Positions 7,795 to 16,228 of a stretch of DNA of 64,000 bases are shown piece by piece. The first letter of the stretch is position 1. Every line of letters begins with the position of its first letter. Source of the DNA: JAFAGX01 sp035624215 (GTDB lineage Bacteria > Acidobacteriota > Terriglobia > Terriglobales > Acidobacteriaceae); assembly GCA_035624215.1 (NCBI GenBank), contig DASPRY010000088.1, forward strand, positions 62,001-126,000, written 5' to 3'. Below the pieces are notes generated by a model. That model was not told the origin of the DNA. It was given only the letters and a program-made list of their open reading frames with translations, and ran no database searches. Made by a program: the position numbers and the translations under genes.

Positions 7795-9300
7795 ATGGCG
7801 ATGAGCACATTCAAATCGGCGTTGATTGTCCTGTTATGTGTAACGGCTGTTGGGCTGGCACAAAAAGATACTGGTCCGCAGGTGTTAGTGATTGATGGTG
7901 CTGCTCCCTCCCATCTCTTTCCGCATTTCTGGGAACACATGTTCGGCTCAGGTCGAGCGATTTTGTCGTTGCGAGAAAGCTATCGCGATGATTTGCGCAG
8001 TGTCGAGAACGCCACGGATTTTCAGTACGTCCGCTTTCACGCCATCTTTCATGACGAGGTGGGAGTCTACGACGAAGATGGGCAAGGAAATCCGGTTTAC
8101 AACTTCTCCTACGTGGATCAGATTTACGACGGCCTGCTTCAGAATGGGATACGCCCCTATGTCGAGCTGAGCTTCATGCCCAATAAGCTGGCGGCAAAAG
8201 ACACCCATCAAGCCTTCTGGTACAAACCCAACGTATCTCCCCCGAAAGATTGGAGCCGGTGGGAAGAGCTTGTGTATCAGTTCGTGCGGCACCTGGCGGA
8301 ACGCTACGGCGTCGATGAGGTCGCAAACTGGTACTTCGAGGTTTGGAACGAGCCGAACATCGATTTCTGGGCTGGAGAACCGAAGCAGGATACTTATTGG
8401 CAGTTGTATGACCACGCCGCGGCCGGGGTGAAGCGTGTCAACCGGCGACTGCGCGTAGGTGGTCCGGCAGCCGCACAGGCTGCCTGGGTGGACGCGTTCA
8501 TTCAACACTGCGCGCAGAACCACATTCCGATAGATTTTGTCTCAACCCATGTCTACGGCAATGACACCGCTCAAAATGTCTTTGGAACAAATGAAAACAT
8601 CCCTCGCGATCAGATGGTGTGCCGCGCGGCAAAGAAAGTTCACGACCAGGTTACCGCTTCCGCCCGTCCCGATCTCCCGTTCTTTATGAGCGAGTTCAAT
8701 GCCACCTATTCGACCGACACTGCGGTTACGGACTCCATCTACATGGGGCCCTGGCTGGCAGACACGATCCGCCAGTGCGATGGATCGGTGAACGAGATGT
8801 CGTACTGGACATTCTCGGACGTGTTTGAGGAACAGGGCGTAGTGAAACAGCCTTTCTACGGTGGTTATGGGCTTATCGCAGAAGGTGGAATCCCAAAGCC
8901 GGCGTACGCGGCTTTCGCTTTATTGCACCATCTCGGCAATCAACGCCTGGCATTGGACTCGGATTCGGCACTGGTGACGCGCCGTCCGGATGGGACGTTG
9001 GTGTTGGCTCTGTGGAATCTCGTGCCACCGGAACAGAGTGGATCGCCAAAAACGGTCACTGTTCGATTCAAGAATCTCTCCGAACTCCTTCACGCCACAA
9101 TTTCCCGCGTGGACCATGACCATGGTGATGTTCACTCCGCCTACGAAAAGATGGGATCGCCACGTCACCCGACGCAGGTGCAGTTACAACAACTGCGGCA
9201 AGCAGCCCAGCCTCCGCCGCCAGAAATTGAAAATCTCAAGAACGGCGAGTTGACCGTGACTTTTCCCACGAATGGGTTAGTCGTGATTGAGGCGAAGTAG
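7795..9300 (+). CDS. secreted GH39-family glycosidase (beta-xylosidase type)
   Basis: Exported (beta/alpha)8 glycoside hydrolase expected to release beta-linked xylose or a related sugar. The WNEPN motif places the acid/base at Glu186 and MSEFNA places the nucleophile at about Glu300, the spacing expected in clan GH-A. The signal peptide MAMSTFKSALIVLLCVTAVG decides the start: ATG-7795 is preferred over an in-frame GTG 24 nt earlier, which would add eight polar residues in front of it. Residues about 35-380 are the barrel and a beta-sandwich follows. An A/T-rich -10-like stretch (TATATAAAAT, near 7729-7738) lies upstream. It stands alone, with no sugar genes beside it. Confidence 0.92.
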   Translation: MAMSTFKSALIVLLCVTAVGLAQKDTGPQVLVIDGAAPSHLFPHFWEHMFGSGRAILSLRESYRDDLRSVENATDFQYVRFHAIFHDEVGVYDEDGQGNPVYNFSYVDQIYDGLLQNGIRPYVELSFMPNKLAAKDTHQAFWYKPNVSPPKDWSRWEELVYQFVRHLAERYGVDEVANWYFEVWNEPNIDFWAGEPKQDTYWQLYDHAAAGVKRVNRRLRVGGPAAAQAAWVDAFIQHCAQNHIPIDFVSTHVYGNDTAQNVFGTNENIPRDQMVCRAAKKVHDQVTASARPDLPFFMSEFNATYSTDTAVTDSIYMGPWLADTIRQCDGSVNEMSYWTFSDVFEEQGVVKQPFYGGYGLIAEGGIPKPAYAAFALLHHLGNQRLALDSDSALVTRRPDGTLVLALWNLVPPEQSGSPKTVTVRFKNLSELLHATISRVDHDHGDVHSAYEKMGSPRHPTQVQLQQLRQAAQPPPPEIENLKNGELTVTFPTNGLVVIEAK

Positions 9301-9755
9301 CGACAGGCACAAGATGCTGCCAAAATACATTTTTTGCACTCAAGCGGGAAAATTTTTCAAACACGCGGCCGCAGGCGCGCCTTAGCTCCGGTAAGACTCA
9401 GCACGGGAAAAAGGGCAAAATGCCATTCTTTACCGGATGCCAGAGTCACTGCGCTAATAAGGTGAACACCTTAGTTGGGCAATGGGGCGTAAGTGGTTCC
9501 AGACGCTGGGCGTGGTGACTTTGCGACTAGAAATGGTTCCCAAGCTGCAAGCTCGTAATGCCAGCCGGGTCTTCTTTCTCTGACCATTAAGATAGTGCGA
9601 AGCTGGCTCGCGCTGCCCAGAAATGGCATAACTTGTTGTATGCACAAAGCTTATGGTAGCTTTGTGCATCTTTAGGAAGTGGGTGCCGGAGTAGCCCAAT
9701 ATTCTGATTTCAAGCACCGATCCAGGCGGTAGACTTCAAGTCACTGAGTTCAAAC
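9301..9755. other. 455-bp intergenic stretch with two inverted repeats
   Basis: No supported gene. It contains the short palindrome TAAGGTGAACACCTTA at 9458-9473 and a strong 12-bp hairpin at 9640-9669 shortly before the ABC exporter gene. I looked for a cyclic-di-GMP or other known riboswitch core and could not place one. Confidence 0.5.
9640..9669. other. perfect 12-bp stem-loop
   Basis: ATGCACAAAGCT, loop TATGGT, AGCTTTGTGCAT. It lies about 85 nt upstream of the exporter/glucan-synthase operon. A CTTT follows on the plus strand, too weak for a confident terminator call. An operator or mRNA leader structure for the operon is equally possible. Confidence 0.6.
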
Positions 9756-11573
9756 ATGGGGCGTCACGAGTTCCGTAGCGGGTGGCAGGAGCGCTTAGCG
9801 GCGCTGCGCAATGTCCCCCCGGTTCTTAAGATTGTCTGGGAATCGGGACCTGCCGTCGTAGTGTTTGGACTGTTTTTCCGGCTTTTCGTGGCGGTGCTGC
9901 CGGTTGCGTTGCTGTACATCACCAAGCTCATCATCGATCGCATTGTTCACGCCATCTCGGCGCATCAACCGGTGAATCCACAGTTTTGGTGGCTGGTGGC
10001 CGCTGAGTTCGGGGTTGCCCTTCTTATCAGCGCTCTGAGCCGCGGAATCGACTATCTGGACTCGCTGCTCGCCGACAAGTACACGCGGCACGTCAGCATC
10101 GCGGTGATGAGGCATGCTTCCGAGCTGGACTTGATCGCGTATGAAGACCCGGTTTTTTATGATCGGCTGGAGCGGGCTCGAGTGCAGGCCACCGACCGCC
10201 TGGGGATGATCCAGTCGATTGGGCGGCTGTTTCAGCAACTCATTACAGCGGTCACGATGTCGGTTTCCATCATCGTATATTCGCCCTGGCTCATGCTGCT
10301 ATTAGTAGCCGGCGTGCTGCCCGCGTTCCTCGGGGAAAGTCATTTCGCTTTCCTGGGATATGCCAAGAACTTTCGTCAAACTCCTATTAAGCGGCAGCTG
10401 GATTATTTGCGGGTCCTGGGCGGCAGCAAAGAGGCGGCCAAGGAGCTCAAACTTTTCGGTTTGAGTGGGTTCCTCACAGATCGTTTCACCCAACTTTCTA
10501 ACCAGATTTATCGCGAGGACGTTTCGCTGGCGCGGCGGCGGCTGGTTGCTGGCGCAGCGTTATCGATTATCGGGACACTTGGATATTACTCCGCTTATGC
10601 CTGGGTGATCTGGCGTACGCTGGCTGGCGCGCTCTCGATCGGCACGCTGACTTTTCTGGCAGGCGCGATCCAACAGGCCAGCCTTAACATTCAGCAGGTG
10701 TTTTCGACGTTGGCAGGAATCGCTGATCAGGCCCTGTTTATTACGGACCTGCTCGCGTTCTTCGATATGCAGCCTACAATTCGCTCCAAATCTGGCGCGC
10801 TTTCGGCTCCGCGGCCGATCCGCCACGGATTTGAGTTCCGCAATGTTGCGTTTCGTTATCCCGGGACGGAGCGGCTGGTTCTCAACCATCTGAATTTTCA
10901 TCTTCATCCCGGAGAACGGGTTGCCCTGATCGGGGAAAACGGCGAGGGAAAGACCACGATCGTCAAACTGTTGACGCGGCTCTACGATCCGACAGATGGG
11001 CAAGTCCTGCTGGATGGTGTGGACTTGCGTGAGTACAACCTGGAGGACCTCTATCGGGAGATTGGAGTCATCTTTCAGGACTTTATGCGGTACGAGATGA
11101 CGGCGCGAGAGAATATTGCCTCTGGATTAATCGAGCAACTTGGAAATCTTTTGTTACTCAAGAATGCCGCTCACAAAAGCCTGGCGGACGAGGTGATTGA
11201 CCGGCTCCCACAGGGTTATGAACAAATGCTCGGTCGACGATTCGAAGGCGGAGTCGATCTCTCCGGGGGTGAATGGCAGAAGGTGGCGTTGGCGCGCGCC
11301 TACCTTCGCGATGCACAACTGCTCATTCTTGATGAGCCCACCGCATCGTTGGATGCGAGAAGCGAATTCGAAGTCTTTCGCCGATTCGCTGAACTCACCG
11401 CGGGGAAAATGGCTTTGTTTATCTCGCACCGATTCTCTACCGTGCGGATGGCCGACCGCATCGTGGTACTGGCAAACGGTAAGATTGCTGAAGAAGGAAC
11501 TCACGAGCAGCTCTCGATGCTTGGCGGACGCTACGCCGAGATGTTCGAATTGCAGGCTGCCAGTTACCGCTGA
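9756..11573 (+). CDS. ABC exporter, fused membrane and ATPase domains (NdvA/MsbA class)
   Basis: Half-transporter of 605 aa: six transmembrane helices in residues about 20-320 and one nucleotide-binding domain after about 350. Walker A is GENGEGKTT near residue 394, the signature LSGGEWQKV near 503, and Walker B LLILDEPTASLD near 523, followed by a switch His in ISHRFST. It should homodimerise in the inner membrane and export a lipid, glycan or drug. It ends 12 bp before the cyclic-glucan-synthase-like gene, the pairing seen for NdvA and NdvB in rhizobia, so glucan export is a reasonable inference. No good Shine-Dalgarno is visible. Confidence 0.93.
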   Translation: MGRHEFRSGWQERLAALRNVPPVLKIVWESGPAVVVFGLFFRLFVAVLPVALLYITKLIIDRIVHAISAHQPVNPQFWWLVAAEFGVALLISALSRGIDYLDSLLADKYTRHVSIAVMRHASELDLIAYEDPVFYDRLERARVQATDRLGMIQSIGRLFQQLITAVTMSVSIIVYSPWLMLLLVAGVLPAFLGESHFAFLGYAKNFRQTPIKRQLDYLRVLGGSKEAAKELKLFGLSGFLTDRFTQLSNQIYREDVSLARRRLVAGAALSIIGTLGYYSAYAWVIWRTLAGALSIGTLTFLAGAIQQASLNIQQVFSTLAGIADQALFITDLLAFFDMQPTIRSKSGALSAPRPIRHGFEFRNVAFRYPGTERLVLNHLNFHLHPGERVALIGENGEGKTTIVKLLTRLYDPTDGQVLLDGVDLREYNLEDLYREIGVIFQDFMRYEMTARENIASGLIEQLGNLLLLKNAAHKSLADEVIDRLPQGYEQMLGRRFEGGVDLSGGEWQKVALARAYLRDAQLLILDEPTASLDARSEFEVFRRFAELTAGKMALFISHRFSTVRMADRIVVLANGKIAEEGTHEQLSMLGGRYAEMFELQAASYR

Positions 11574-11585
11574 GACTGATTAGGT

Positions 11586-14500
11586 ATGCCACAGAATACG
11601 CATCTGGAGCTGGTAAACGAAGAAGCGGAACGCCTGCATGAGGCCTCTGCCGGAGGCCCAGAAGAAGCCGCAGCCTTGCATTCCAAGGCTTCAGAACTAG
11701 CTCGCAGTCTAGCGTGGGTGCCCAGCCTTCGGTCTTCAAGTGCAATCTTTGAGCGCTTCCGCTCCTTGCGCGACGCCATCAACACTCAGTTCCATCCCTT
11801 CCGGGCTGCGTTGCCGCTTGACGCTGCAATCCCTGACGATTTTCGCTGGCTGCACGATAACGTAAACCTTATCGACATGGAACTGCACGGCATGGGCGAT
11901 GGTCTAAAGGCGTTGAGCAAAATGCCCCACGTTGTTACGCAGGCCCGAAGAACGGCTCCCAGAGCGGTGGTGATCGCCGAAGGCTTTCTGGGGGCCGCGC
12001 AATACCGCTTTAGCGAGCAGTCATTCACATCGTACATTCTCGCTTTTCAAGAAGTCACAGTTCTTAACATGAAGGAGCTGGTCGCGCTTGTTCCGGCTCT
12101 GAAGCTGGTGTTGCTCGAAGAGATCGTGGTCCGTGCTGGCAAGATCCTCGAGGACAAGGATGGCTCCTGCAATATGGGCCTTTGCATAAGCAGCCTGCGT
12201 GAGGCGTCGCAGGCATCCTGGAAAGATGTGCTGGAACCGCTGATCCTGTTTGATCGGATTTTGCGCCAGGACCCAGTGGGCGCTTATTCGCGAATGGACT
12301 TTGAGAGTCGTGAGCTGTACCGCAAGAAGGTTGTAAAAATAGCGCAGCACAGTGATTGCACAGAAACGGAAGTTGCCAATCAGGCCTTGGCGCTGGCGCG
12401 CGAAGCCGCCCAAAGGGACGAGCCTGACCGACGATTGCGCGACCGGTATTCTCACATCGGCTATTATTTCTTGGCCGAAGGGAGGAATCTTCTTTACCGG
12501 CGAGTCCATTTCCGCCCCCGATTCCCGCAACGGGTCCAGGATTTTCTACGCAGTCATCCTGACGAGTACTACCTGCCGGGAATTGAGATTCTGACCTTCG
12601 CGATTATCTCGGTGATTGTGGTCCTCATCACCAACCGCTACAGCTCCCCAGACCTGATTTTCCTGGCCATCGTTGCTTTGCTGTTGCCGGCATCGCAAAG
12701 TGCGGTTCAGTTGATGAACTATCTGACCACTTCATTGCTGCGTCCGGAAATTCTCCCCAAGCTCGATTTTTCCGAGGGCGTTGCGGACGATTGTGTCACG
12801 CTCGTCGCTGTGCCTACCTTGCTGCTGAACGAGAAGCAGGTTCGCAGGCTAGTGGAAGACCTGGAAGTCCGATTTCTCGGAAATCGTGATCGTAATGTGC
12901 ATTTCCTTTTGTTGAGTGACCTTCCGGACTCGCGCCAAACTCCTCGTGAAGACAGCCCGTTGATTGATTTGTGCGCGGAGCAGGTGCGCAAGCTGAACGA
13001 CAGGTATGCGGGGGAAGGAAAAGGATCCTTCCTTCTGTTTCACCGCCATCGCGTGTACAACCCGCGAGAAAAAGCATGGATGGGTTGGGAGCGAAAACGC
13101 GGCAAGCTCATGGATTTGAACAAATTCCTGCAGCACGAGTACGACGCCTTCCCGGTCAAGGTTGGCGATCTCTCGGTGCTCTCGGGCGTGCGGTATGTGA
13201 TTACCCTCGATTCCGATACGGAGCTTCCCCGGGGATCGGCTCAGCGCATGATCGGCGCGCTGGCCCACCCTCTGAACCAGGCGATCGTTGATCCCGAAAA
13301 GAACATTGTGGTAGCCGGCTACGGCATCTTGCAGCCTCGCGTTGGGGTGAGCGTGCAAAGCGCCACCAAGTCGAGGCTGGCGGCGATTTACTCCGGGGAA
13401 ACTGGCTTTGATATCTATACGCGTGCGATCTCTGACGTATATCAGGACCTTTACGGGGAGGCGATCTTCGCCGGAAAGGGAATCTACGAAGTTGAGGTCC
13501 TGCATCGAGTGCTCAACCGCCGATTCCCCAGCAACGCCCTTCTGAGCCATGATCTGATCGAGGGCGCCTATGCGCGCGCCGGCCTGGCAAGCGATCTCGA
13601 AGTGATTGAGGATTATCCCTCCCATTACAGCGCCTATAACCGGCGCAAACATCGTTGGCTGCGGGGGGATTGGCAAATTACGGTATGGTTGTTCTCGCAT
13701 GTTCCTGATGAGTCAGGGCAGCGGGTGCCCAACCCGATTTCCTTCATCTCGCAATGGAAGATTTTCGACAACCTGCGTCGCAGTCTGGTGGAACCCGCCA
13801 TACTGGTGCTATTCGTACTAGGTTGGACGGTGTTGCCCGGACGCGCCTGGGCATGGACTCTGGCAACTATTGCGATCCTGTTCCTGCCAACCTGGTGTCA
13901 GTTTGCATTTGAGCTGATACGGGCAGCGATGCAAAAGAAATCTGCCATCGCCAGGGATGCGCTCAAAGCGTTGTTTGCGGCCAATGTGAATGTGCTCCTC
14001 AGCTTGATCTTCCTGGCGCACCAGATGTTGCTTTCCGTTGATGCCGTGGCCCGAACTCTCGTCCGGCGGTTGGTGACTCGGGAGCGACTGTTGCAATGGG
14101 AAACGGCGGCAGAAGTCGAGCTTGGGGTTCGGCGACCGACACCACTGGACGTTTATCTGGATTGGACCCCAGTCCTTGCTTTCTGCCTTGGCGCTTTGGT
14201 GTGGTTGGTGCGGCCGTGGGCGATTTTCCCGGCCTTACCCATTCTGCTGCTGTGGGCGTGCAGCAAACTGGTCTCACTTTGGCTGAACCGTCCGCCCAGG
14301 GCCCGATATCAGGCGCCTTCGGCCAAAGACAAGCGGTTGTTGCGCCATGCCGCCCTTCACACCTGGCGATACTTCACCGAATTCAGCAACGCGGAGCATC
14401 ACTGGTTAATCCCCGACAATGTCCAGGAGAAGCCTTTCCGCATCGCCGCCCGGTTCTCGCCCACAAATCTCGGTTTGCTGCTTAACGCTCGGCAGGCCGC

Positions 14501-16067
14501 CTGTGAATTCGGCTATCTAACGGCAGACGAACTGGCAGAGCAAACCTTGCGAACTCTGGCCACGGTTTCAACTCTGGAGCGGTATCGCGGCCATTTGTTC
14601 AACTGGTACGACACGCAGACGCTGGCTCCGTTGCCTCCCAAATTTGTCTCCTCAGTGGACAGTGGCAATCTGCTCGCCAGTTTGTGGACGCTGGAGCAGG
14701 GATGCCGGGACCGATTGCGTCGGCCTCTTTTCGAGCGCAGCCTGGTGGATGGATTGATCGATCACTTAGGAATTCTGGTCTCTTTGAACGGGTTGTCGCG
14801 TGCGCAGGCTTTGGCTGTTCAGCGCAGACTGGAAAATGAGAGCTGGCTGGATGCTCTATTGAGTTTGTCAAATTCGGATCTAGAGCGAACCACCAGCAGC
14901 AATTCGAAGCATAGCGGAGACGTGAAATGGTTTGAGGAGCAGGCGCACCAACGGTTGGCGCAGATTCGTCACAGCGTCACTACCTACTGCCCCTGGCTGC
15001 TGCCGGAGTTTGCTGAAGTTCGCAGCGAACTCAACCTTACGGCCAGTGACAGCGTGCCATTAGAACGAATCCCGGCCTTCATTGACAAACTGGCAGTAAA
15101 ACTGGAGCTGGGCGCAGCCGGGAATGGCAATAATAGTCATACCCGTGAGCGATTGCGCTCCCTGCTTACGGCGGCACACCTGCACACTGTTTCTCTGATT
15201 GAGGACCTAAAGAAGATCGTGCTCGACGCGGGCAAGCTGGCAAATGAGATGGATTTCCGCTTTCTCCGCGAGAGTCGCCGAAAGCTTTTATCCGTCGGAT
15301 ATGATGCCGGAACGTCCCAGCTCAATGCGGCCTGTTATGATCTGCTGGCTTCCGAGGCGCGCATTGCAACGTTCGTCGCGATCGCCAAGGATGACATTCC
15401 GCAAGAGACCTGGTTCCTGCTAGGCCGTGTCCAGACGAGGGACCATGGCCGCACAGTTTTGCTGTCTTGGACGGGCACCATGTTCGAATACCTGATGCCA
15501 GCAATCTGGATGCGCTCTTATCCTGACACCTTGCTGGATCGTACACGCATTGCAGCGGTGCAAGCGCAACAGGCCTACACGGCCAGAAAGCGCATTCCAT
15601 GGGGAATTTCCGAGTCCTCATATGCCAAACGCGATCCCGCGGGGAACTACGGATATCAGGCATTCGGCATTCCTCATTTGGGATTGCGGGAACCGGATAC
15701 AGACGCGCTAGTCATTTCGCCATATTCAACATTTTTGGCGCTGAACGTGGATCCTGTGGGAGCCTTGCGCAACCTGCGCCGGATGGCCAAGAAGGGCTGG
15801 TGTGGACGGTACGGATTCTATGAAGCGGTGGATTTCGGCTCGGGCCAAAAGGGCCCATGGCGGCACAACTACGAAATCGTGCGCTGCTGGATGGCTCATC
15901 ACCAGGGCATGAGCCTTCTCTCCGTAGCCAACCTTCTGTTCGGCGGCATCGTGCAATACTGGTTTCATTCCAGCCCGCGGGTGCAGGCCACAGAACTGCT
16001 TTTGCATGAGAAGCCAGTGGCTCACGTTCGCCCCATACGTACAGGCTACGGAACGGCAGCGGCATAA
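11586..16067 (+). CDS. cyclic beta-1,2-glucan synthase-like protein lacking the GH94 domain
   Basis: Large membrane glycosyltransferase of 1493 aa. After an N-terminal region of about 310 residues and hydrophobic segments near 340-385 comes a GT84-type domain with LDSDTELPRG near 540 and HRWLRGDWQ near 690, the catalytic Asp and acceptor motifs. More membrane helices lie at about 730-900. The C-terminal half is the glucoamylase-like/GH189-type region, ending around AHHQGMSLLSV and TELLLHEK. Classical NdvB/Cgs proteins are about 2,800-2,900 aa and continue into a GH94 phosphorylase domain that limits chain length. Here the protein stops just after the middle domain, and no GH94 remnant is visible in the following 160 bp. 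It overlaps no gene and follows the exporter by 12 bp. Confidence 0.88.
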   Translation: MPQNTHLELVNEEAERLHEASAGGPEEAAALHSKASELARSLAWVPSLRSSSAIFERFRSLRDAINTQFHPFRAALPLDAAIPDDFRWLHDNVNLIDMELHGMGDGLKALSKMPHVVTQARRTAPRAVVIAEGFLGAAQYRFSEQSFTSYILAFQEVTVLNMKELVALVPALKLVLLEEIVVRAGKILEDKDGSCNMGLCISSLREASQASWKDVLEPLILFDRILRQDPVGAYSRMDFESRELYRKKVVKIAQHSDCTETEVANQALALAREAAQRDEPDRRLRDRYSHIGYYFLAEGRNLLYRRVHFRPRFPQRVQDFLRSHPDEYYLPGIEILTFAIISVIVVLITNRYSSPDLIFLAIVALLLPASQSAVQLMNYLTTSLLRPEILPKLDFSEGVADDCVTLVAVPTLLLNEKQVRRLVEDLEVRFLGNRDRNVHFLLLSDLPDSRQTPREDSPLIDLCAEQVRKLNDRYAGEGKGSFLLFHRHRVYNPREKAWMGWERKRGKLMDLNKFLQHEYDAFPVKVGDLSVLSGVRYVITLDSDTELPRGSAQRMIGALAHPLNQAIVDPEKNIVVAGYGILQPRVGVSVQSATKSRLAAIYSGETGFDIYTRAISDVYQDLYGEAIFAGKGIYEVEVLHRVLNRRFPSNALLSHDLIEGAYARAGLASDLEVIEDYPSHYSAYNRRKHRWLRGDWQITVWLFSHVPDESGQRVPNPISFISQWKIFDNLRRSLVEPAILVLFVLGWTVLPGRAWAWTLATIAILFLPTWCQFAFELIRAAMQKKSAIARDALKALFAANVNVLLSLIFLAHQMLLSVDAVARTLVRRLVTRERLLQWETAAEVELGVRRPTPLDVYLDWTPVLAFCLGALVWLVRPWAIFPALPILLLWACSKLVSLWLNRPPRARYQAPSAKDKRLLRHAALHTWRYFTEFSNAEHHWLIPDNVQEKPFRIAARFSPTNLGLLLNARQAACEFGYLTADELAEQTLRTLATVSTLERYRGHLFNWYDTQTLAPLPPKFVSSVDSGNLLASLWTLEQGCRDRLRRPLFERSLVDGLIDHLGILVSLNGLSRAQALAVQRRLENESWLDALLSLSNSDLERTTSSNSKHSGDVKWFEEQAHQRLAQIRHSVTTYCPWLLPEFAEVRSELNLTASDSVPLERIPAFIDKLAVKLELGAAGNGNNSHTRERLRSLLTAAHLHTVSLIEDLKKIVLDAGKLANEMDFRFLRESRRKLLSVGYDAGTSQLNAACYDLLASEARIATFVAIAKDDIPQETWFLLGRVQTRDHGRTVLLSWTGTMFEYLMPAIWMRSYPDTLLDRTRIAAVQAQQAYTARKRIPWGISESSYAKRDPAGNYGYQAFGIPHLGLREPDTDALVISPYSTFLALNVDPVGALRNLRRMAKKGWCGRYGFYEAVDFGSGQKGPWRHNYEIVRCWMAHHQGMSLLSVANLLFGGIVQYWFHSSPRVQATELLLHEKPVAHVRPIRTGYGTAAA

Positions 16068-16228
16068 GCCTCGACACCGATTCTCACTCGGCTGAAGATT
16101 ACGGAACTTTACGACCATCCTTCATTCGGAGTGAATCTGGCGCGCCCAAAGAGACGGCTAATTCCTAGCGATTGGCGGCTTTACCGCCAGCCCACAAATT
16201 GAAGCTTGTTGCGGCAAAGCCGAGTCTA

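Noticed and set aside
9301..9755. cyclic-di-GMP-I or similar riboswitch
   Set aside because: Fragments such as AGGGCAAA are present, but the conserved core helices and tetraloop receptor could not be aligned.
12849..13700. 283-codon minus-strand open frame inside the glucan synthase gene
   Set aside because: Antisense to the conserved GT84 region, with no recognisable domain or ribosome site.
16068..16228. Remnant of a GH94 domain after the glucan synthase stop
   Set aside because: All three frames were read and no GH94-like stretch seen, so the truncation is not a simple nearby frameshift.
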